Part shown: one piece after another, positions 57,987 to 64,000 of the stretch
How positions within the stretch are numbered: the stretch's first letter is position 1
Layout: each line of letters starts with the position of its first letter
Source of the DNA: Tenrec ecaudatus
Lineage: Eukaryota > Chordata > Mammalia > Afrosoricida > Tenrecidae
Assembly: GCF_050624435.1 (NCBI RefSeq)
Contig: NC_134546.1
Location: forward strand, 14,965,001-15,029,000
Length of the DNA: 64,000 bases
Direction of reading: 5' to 3'
The notes under the pieces: generated by a model
What the model was told of the DNA's origin: nothing
The model's database searches: none
What the model saw: the letters and a program-made list of their open reading frames with translations, nothing else
Position numbers and translations under genes: made by a program

Positions 57987-59024
57987 GTTATATTCTGAAA
58001 TGAAGGTAAAGTTAAAAACCCTGTGAATGGCTGACAGGGAGTCCACCACATGTAATGAAACTTACTATCTGCCAGTCACGTGGCTAGAACCCCAAGACGC
58101 AGTCTCCAAGAACCAGAGCAGATTCACTCTACAGTGTCAACTTGGCCAATCTCCAGTGAGGGTCCAGGTGTGCCCGCCTCCCTGTGAGTCCTGCTCTTCC
58201 CACGGCTTCTCCCTCGGCAGGCAGTGGAATACAATTATGTAAACGTTTCCCTTACATTTATTTTTAAATTCTGAGGAGCAGCAGCATACATGTTAAGACA
58301 GCCCTCTTTTCTCGCAACCAGTTTTGATCATGCGCTAATAGTGCAGTGACTAAGAACCACAAATATGTTAACTCAATAAACAACACTTTACTTTTACAAG
58401 CAATTCAAATATCCTGGATTCTTTACAGTGGTATCACTTTTTCTTCTCCTACTCGTTGTTAGCTGCCCACTCCTGCCAACCTCTCCGTTATGGCCTTAGG
58501 CAATTACCAATCCAGTTACTACCTACAGCTCTACCTATCCTGGGTTTCATACCAAAGAAAACATACAAAACACAAACAAAACCAATAATAACGACTAGAC
58601 AAAACAGAAAAATCTAAATCAAAAAGCAAGCACAAAATATTAAAACTGAAACAACTTTAGAGTGGGTCAAAAAGGAGATCAAATAATAAGATGCATATTT
58701 AAATCTAACTACATCAGCTGCAATTGACTTTGCAATGCTCTCTGACAGCCAGGCATCCCTCAACTATGGCCAAAGGTAAGTCAGCAGATCTCAATTTTTG
58801 AAAATAATTTCCTTCAAATATTTTTACCCAATTTAAACTGCCTACTCCCTTAAAAAGACTAAAAAGGAAAATAATTAAAACCTCACCACCTTGACTCATC
58901 TTTTGACTCAAAGATTGTCTTTCTCAAACATTTTGCCAACTTGAAAACTCATCTTATTTCCCACTTTAAGGGAGTATAAATCTACTACATGTTCTGTAAT
59001 GGCAGAAGATGTCTACCTATCCAG

Positions 59025-59084
59025 GTGTGTGCATACGTGTGTGTATGTGTGCGTGTGTGAGACAAACAGACAGACAGAGACAGC
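59025..59084. repeat. impure (TG)n and GACA tract
   Basis: A run of TGTG with interruptions, followed by AGACAAACAGACAGACAGAG. Confidence 0.85.
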
Positions 59085-59783
59085 TATTACATTGGACTGT
59101 GTCCCCACAAAAGAGAAGCTGAAATCCTACCACCTTTCCCAATGACTGTGACCCAGTGTGGGAACGGAGGTCTGCCACTATGTCACTACCAAGGCTGTAT
59201 CCGAGAACAACAACAGGGCTAAAGCCTAATCTAGTTCTAAGTAGTGAAAACTTGTCAAAGAAGTGCAGAGACATAAAAAGGAGAAGCCAACAAATACAAA
59301 AGAGACACACACAAAAGGAGATACCCACAAATAAATGAAGGTCAAGGGAACAAGTGTCAAGGTGGAAGTCTCCCGTAGAGTCAATGCCCTAATTTGGATT
59401 TCTGGCCAAAATTCAATTATTCTTTAAAGCAATTCACTGTGTTAATTTTTCTGACAGCAAGGCATTGGCAAAAAACATGCTGTATCCGAGTTTGTGAAAT
59501 ATAAAACCATCATTAATAAATAATTCATGGTCTGTGATCCAAAGATGACCATAACAAAATTCAAATAGGATGAAGGAAAAAGTACCAGAGCTAAAATTGT
59601 GAACGCCTCATTTGTGAAAGGCTATGGAGGGCAGTGGGAACCCAAAACCCATCTGCACAGTATCAAGTCTGGATTAAGTCCCTCTAGCCACAGGCAAAGT
59701 CTTGAACAACCTTACTATCAAACACAGATCACTGTAACCCTGATTATGCTGGATCAAACTTGACACTTGGGTGAGCTGTGGAT

Positions 59784-59814
59784 TTGTTTCTCTAAAGTAC
59801 CCAGATTAACACAG
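59784..59814 (-). repeat. terminus of the TIR-bearing repeat family
   Basis: Read on the minus strand it gives CTGTGTTAATCTGGGTACTT then TAGAGAAACAAATCCAC, the start of the family seen at 2947-3632. The interior on the low side could not be matched with confidence. Confidence 0.55.
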
Positions 59815-59874
59815 GGGTCACCACAACATGAGGAACTGAAGTAAAGGATCGCGGCATCAGGAAGGCTGAGAACC
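59814..59874 (-). mobile_element. SPIN-type fragment
   Basis: The reverse complement reads GGTTCTCAGCCTTCCTGATG and ends CAGTTCCTCATGTTGTGGTG, one half of a SPIN MITE. It directly abuts the TIR repeat terminus, so the element is truncated there. Confidence 0.7.
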
Positions 59875-59882
59875 TAGAGGAT

Positions 59883-60037
59883 AGGTTTCCAAACTTATTG
59901 GGCTACCACCTGTTTTTCAGGGGAAAATTACTCAGTGTTTGTACTAGAGGTCACAATGTAGGCTAAAGTAGATTTATCGGCTCTTGCAGATCCCCCACGC
60001 ATGGGCAATATTGCCCACCTTGGGAAATACTTTCCTG
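59883..60037 (+). mobile_element. possible second hAT-like MITE
   Basis: The left end GTTTCCAAACTTATTGGGC and right end GCCCACCTTGGGAAATAC are roughly inverted, as in Charlie-type hAT MITEs. It lies nine bases from the SPIN fragment. The family was not identified. Confidence 0.4.
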
Positions 60038-60399
60038 GAGCAATGGAGAGCCTTTCCCTAATATGGAAGGATACCCTCAACCTGGTCACAGCCTTTACAC
60101 AATTGAGGACGTTTCGCTGGCGCGTGGCCTACTCTAAATGTAAGTTCACACTGCGGGGAAGCTAGTTCACTTGTTCTCACTGGCCTGTAATTCACATTTG
60201 TTGCTTCGACCTCAGTTCTGGAGCTAGAAGCAAACCTTGAGAGCCATGATTGGCTGCCAGGCCCAGGAGCGATGGACAGCCTGCCATATTTGCCTACTCC
60301 CCTGGAGGAGCCACCAGAGGCTGCGTCCTTGAGCTCATTTAAGCCTATGGGAAGCCACAGGCCTACTCTGTCTTCCCGCTTCCTGGTCTGTCAGCCTTA

Positions 60400-60560
60400 A
60401 CCACTGCACGGTTCAACACCTGACTCTTGAACTTGAACCAGACGGGACACACATACTTGTACAACTGTGAGACCTATTTTTCTTGATATAAGCTTCTCTC
60501 TTTAAATACCTATATCTGTATCACTGGCTTTGCTTCTCTAGGGAAAACAGCCTAACACAA
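60400..60560 (+). repeat. TIR-bearing repeat, 3' end
   Basis: It has TTTTTCTTGATATAAGCTTC and ends GCTTTGCTTCTCTAGGGAAA, CAGCCTAACACA. This matches the 3' end of the copy at 2947-3632. Confidence 0.6.
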
Positions 60561-62089
60561 ACATGTAAACCACCGTGACATAATGATTAAGAGCAGAGAT
60601 TAATAACACAACAAATTAACAATGTCAGTGTCCCTACACTTTCAAGCCATCTGTAAATACTACTCAATATTCACTCAACATTGGAGTAGTGGCCCAATGG
60701 CCAGCCGAGTACGGTTTCTGGAGATAGTTCACGATGCAAAATGAAACCTGCGAATGAAAGAAACTGAGAAACTCTTTAGATAAAGGGCTTAATCTATCAT
60801 CTACATTCAGACTCCAAAAGAACCTACATTTATACCAACTTTATCAAAACCACTCAGGACTACAGGATGGGCTTATCAAGAAATATGACAAATGAGTTAA
60901 TCTGATCTAGATAATTTAATCCTCTGTTTAAGTCATCTCAAGTAGGATGATCTTGCACTTTTCCAAGTTATCAGGCCACGTTACAACTAAGGCCTCAACC
61001 TTGAGCAAATCAACCCAACAGTCAGGTAAACGAGCCAACAGAAAGCGTCAAAATGGCCCAAGCACAACTTCACACAGGAACAGTCCAACACGAATTAGGT
61101 GACCCCCCCAAATCAAAGAATATCTGTATTTTACGCAAATCCTGATATTATTTACAACAAAAAATATGGCTGTCTGACAACTAAAGAGTTGATTTAGTTA
61201 TCTGTGCATGTAGATAATTATCTATAGTCCAACTCTCGTATCTAACGGGTATTTACTAAGCACCTGCTTTACAGCAGGCCTTGTACACGACTCTACAGCC
61301 AACGCCCCAATTCTTTTATTTGGTGAAAATTAACTTAAATAGCTACTTATTTGTAATAAGGCTTAGTGTGTTGCCTGCTCTATTTCAGATTTTCGTTATT
61401 CCCCACCTCTTCCTTCTACCATTAAAGTAAAAACCTATTTTATAAAAGAAAATTTTAATCACAAAAAAGTAAGAGTGAATCCCATACACCTACCATCCAG
61501 CATCAACCAAGCAAAACTCAAACCCACTACCTCTGAGACAATTGCAACTCAGAAACTTACCCATTAAGACATAGGAAACAATATTTTATATGTAACCTTA
61601 CCCTGATTTTTGGAGCAAATCCCAGGGTTCCATTACTTATTATTTTAACATTTACATTGTTCTCTATATGATAAAACTATCATAAAGATGTCATATCTAA
61701 AAATCAATAATTCCATATCAAATATTCAGTAAATATTCACATTTCCATACAGGAAACAAGTGGGTTTGTTTTTTTGTGTGTGGGGTTTTTTTGGCTTTTG
61801 TTTTAATCCACTGGATTTGACAATTAAGCAGTATGTCACCATGAAGTGCAGGTAGCTTTAATAATTCAGCAGATTAAAGCTAAATAACAGCAGGCCAAGA
61901 AATTAATTAATGGGAATACGAGAGATAACTATGTTCTTCTAAGTGAGAAGCTCAACTGTAAGAAGATTTAGAGATCGCAAGTGGTAACTCCATGATTTGA
62001 GGATCAAGATGAAAGAAGAGCTGATTATGTTTATAAAATTTTTTAAAGACTGGAGACCATAAGATTTAAAAAATAATAAAGTAAGGTAT

Positions 62090-62452
62090 TAGAGAAGAGA
62101 TCAAAAGTGTCAAGTGAGAGGATGGAGAGAAAGTGGGGTCAAAGGGGGGAACCGATCACAAGGATCTACATATATCCCCCTCCCTGAGGGATGGACAACA
62201 GAAAAGTGGGTGAAGGGAGACGTCGGACAGTGTAAGATATGACAAAATAATAATTTATAAATTATCAAGGGTGAGGGAGGGAGGGTGCGGAAAGGAGGGG
62301 TTAAATGAGGAGCTGATACCAAGGGCTCAAGTAGAAGGAAAATGTTTTGAGAATGATGATGGCAACATATGTACAAATGTGCTTGACACAATGAATGGAT
62401 GTATCGATTGTGTTAAGAGTTGTACGAGCCCCCAATAAAATGATTTTTTAAA
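62090..62452 (+). repeat. young L1 3' UTR with poly(A) signal
   Basis: GA-rich sequence is followed by GAGCTGATACCAAGGGCTCA, GATGATGGCAACATATGTAC and GAGCCCCCAATAAAATGA, ending in an A/T tail. The same tail, inverted, is at 53490-53965, and an older form is at 42165-42345. A lineage-specific L1 family is the best reading. Confidence 0.65.
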
Positions 62453-62934
62453 GTGCCAAGTGGAAGTACTAACCGTGGATAATGGAGGCAGCATAGCAGA
62501 AAAGTGATATTGAAGGGAAAGTTTAAGATTAAAAGAAAATATGCAATAAGACAAATTCCTATGTATATGTGGGGAGGGGAGGGTGGGAAGGTGGAAAGAG
62601 AATAAAGTTGGTACTTTAAAAGTTCTCTGATTTTTTTTAAGAGCTAGGAAGTAAATCATTTATTCAAAGTGGGGAAATGGGGAGGATGGGACATGGGATA
62701 AAATGTTGATGATCTGGTCAGCATTTGAGGAGAACGAAAAGGGAAAGAACCTGACAGGTGGAGGAATCAATCCGCATTCCAATCCTACATCGCTTTCAAA
62801 GACAATTTCACACACCCCATCATCTTTGAAACCTTTCTTATTGGTTTCGTGTCTCATGACAATTTAGTCAAATGTAGTTTGCACGTTATTTTTTCCTAGT
62901 TCTAATTCACCAAGCAGCATTCTTGATGACCTGG

Positions 62935-63037
62935 TACTGTTTCTGTAAAAATTACAGTCAAGAAAACCCTATGGAGCAATTCTACTCCTTAACACATGAG
63001 GTCACTATGAGCCAGATTTGACTTGACAACAAGTCAA
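62935..63037 (+). repeat. AfroSINE-type SINE, 3' part
   Basis: It has GTCAAGAAAACCCTATGGAG and GGTCACTATGAGCCAGATTT. Confidence 0.75.
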
Positions 63038-63149
63038 ATCTGGGGGTTAGGCTGTAACCATTCGTGGGTGCTTACTCACCTGTGTATCACAGAGCCCAAT
63101 GCAGAGCTACAAAGACCACTAGGTTGTATGGGGCAGTTTTAGAAAGCCT

Positions 63150-63432
63150 TAAATACAGAGCTGGGATGATTCTTGAAGAAAAAAGGCATAAAGATTCACC
63201 TGAATCAGGAAGAATAACCAGTGAAGTGTCTGAGATTGGCTCTAATGATCTTATAAGTGATCGTGGCAGTTTACAACTACGATTGAGCCCTTCCAATAAT
63301 GAAGAAGTCTTATTTTTAAAAAAGCAAAAAATACACTACAACATAAAAGAGAAGAAACAAATGTGGACAAGTTCATTATGGGGAAACATATCCAAATCAC
63401 GTATAAAATATGGGAAGCCTGCATTACATTAA
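63150..63432 (+). other. unexplained open stretch next to the LTR
   Basis: The frame from 63064 is open for 122 codons and its stop TAA ends at 63432, three bases before the LTR. The part from about 63150 is hydrophilic and protein-like in composition (EKRHKDSPESGR, SNDLISDRGSLQ), then Lys-rich. No family is recognised. It could be a scrap of a processed retrocopy, part of an old repeat, or chance. Confidence 0.2.
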
Positions 63433-63434
63433 AA

Positions 63435-64000
63435 TGGACCAGCAGGGAAAGATGGGAGGAGAAGTTCTAATCTTGCTAACAGAAGAATTCAGAGACACTT
63501 AGTTGAACACTCGCTGATAAAAAGTACAGCTGTTTATTGACGAGGCTTCGATCTCCCCTGGACCAAAGAGATGTGTGGTTTGTAAAGTCACAAAAGGACG
63601 AGCCTTATTTGTTTTGAATATAAAATCGAAAGGGGCAGTTTAACAGAATATGAAATCTCTAACAAATACTACATTTTTTTTTAAGGATGGGGGAGACCTT
63701 GGCCTTTGCGATCCTAGCGATACAGAGGAGAACTGCTTTCTGCCTCTGCCTTAGTCCATGTGTTTGCCAAGCAGCTCAGGGATCTTTAGTGCCGGTGTAA
63801 AGAGGGATCAAAAGATAAGATCCCTGCGATATACAGTTCCCTCAGAACTTATACAGTTCCCTCAGAACTTTTAGATTTTTTGAATGAAAAACACTCCTTT
63901 GTCCCAATTAGAGTTGGACCAGCACCAATCCAAACTCTATCGGCAGCCCCTAAATCAGTTAGACTTCTGCACCCTTTCTTGCCTGCCAGTGAGAAGGACT
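63435..64000 (-). mobile_element. endogenous retrovirus LTR, runs to the window edge
   Basis: Read on the minus strand, a U3-like stretch leads to AATAAA (63533-63538), then an R/U5-like stretch ending CA at 63435. There is no primer-binding site or internal retroviral sequence on the low-coordinate side. It is therefore either a solo LTR or the 3' LTR of a provirus whose interior would lie beyond 64000. Class is not determined. Confidence 0.5.
63831..63870 (+). repeat. perfect 20-bp tandem duplication in the LTR
   Basis: ATACAGTTCCCTCAGAACTT occurs twice in direct succession. Short duplications in U3 are common in retroviral LTRs. Confidence 0.95.

Larger units (their letters stand above)
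51505..64000 (-). other. PPP3R1: PPP3R1 upstream intron, runs off the window
   Basis: More than 12.4 kb of intron with no exon recognised. It holds the mariner, L1 tails, SINEs, hAT remnants and LTR listed separately. The stretches 51.6-53.0, 56.2-57.8, 58.2-59.0 and 60.6-62.0 kb are AT-rich and show nothing I can name, apart from a MIR/L2-like scrap near 61230-61300. Confidence 0.65.

Noticed and set aside
59784-60037. A coding hAT transposase
   Set aside because: The pieces are short and non-coding. Only terminal and MITE-type sequence is present.
63831-63870. CRISPR-like or regulatory repeat array
   Set aside because: There are only two adjacent copies with no spacer, inside an LTR-like sequence in a mammalian intron.
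51505-64000. PPP3R1 exon 2 (MGNEASYPLEMCSH region)
   Set aside because: I scanned for its expected sequence on the minus strand and found no match with flanking splice sites. It must lie beyond the window.

Overview
The window is mammalian nuclear DNA. It has interrupted genes with GT-AG introns, a CpG-rich promoter, MIR, L1 and LTR debris, and many tRNA-derived SINEs. No bacterial, viral or CRISPR system was found. Two repeat types together suggest the species. One is a SINE of the afrotherian AfroSINE kind, in about twenty copies. The other is a short hAT transposon of the SPIN type, one copy still flanked by a perfect 8-bp target duplication. SPIN is known from a patchy set of tetrapods. 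The only afrotherian I know to carry it is the tenrec, so a tenrec such as Echinops telfairi is the best guess. This is inference.

Three genes were reconstructed exon by exon. DNAAF10 (WDR92/Monad) is on the minus strand at 9627-31444, with eight coding exons that join in frame to 357 codons. PNO1 is on the plus strand at 31923-39552, with seven coding exons that join to 252 codons. PPP3R1 (calcineurin B, type 1) is on the minus strand at 45148-51504. Its last four coding exons give residues 15 to 170, and its first exons lie beyond the right edge. DNAAF10 and PNO1 are head to head with 478 bp between start codons. PNO1 and PPP3R1 are tail to tail. This order matches human 2p14.

Layout: 1-8.9 kb is intergenic and repeat-rich; 8.9-31.5 kb is DNAAF10; 31.45-31.92 kb is the shared promoter; 31.9-40.7 kb is PNO1, whose second intron holds a minus-strand L1 cut by SINEs; 40.7-43.0 kb is a convergent gap filled with SINEs; 43.0-51.5 kb holds the PPP3R1 3' UTR and exons; 51.5-64 kb is PPP3R1 intron with a dead mariner, young L1 tails, stacked DNA transposons and an LTR at the edge.

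Functional links: PNO1 is a KH-domain factor in small ribosomal subunit maturation. DNAAF10 is a WD40 co-chaperone adaptor that works with the R2TP/PAQosome in dynein-arm preassembly. PPP3R1 is the calcium-binding regulatory subunit of calcineurin. The shared promoter joins two assembly factors, but nothing in the sequence shows they are co-regulated. The unusual content of the window is in its transposons, not in a new gene system.
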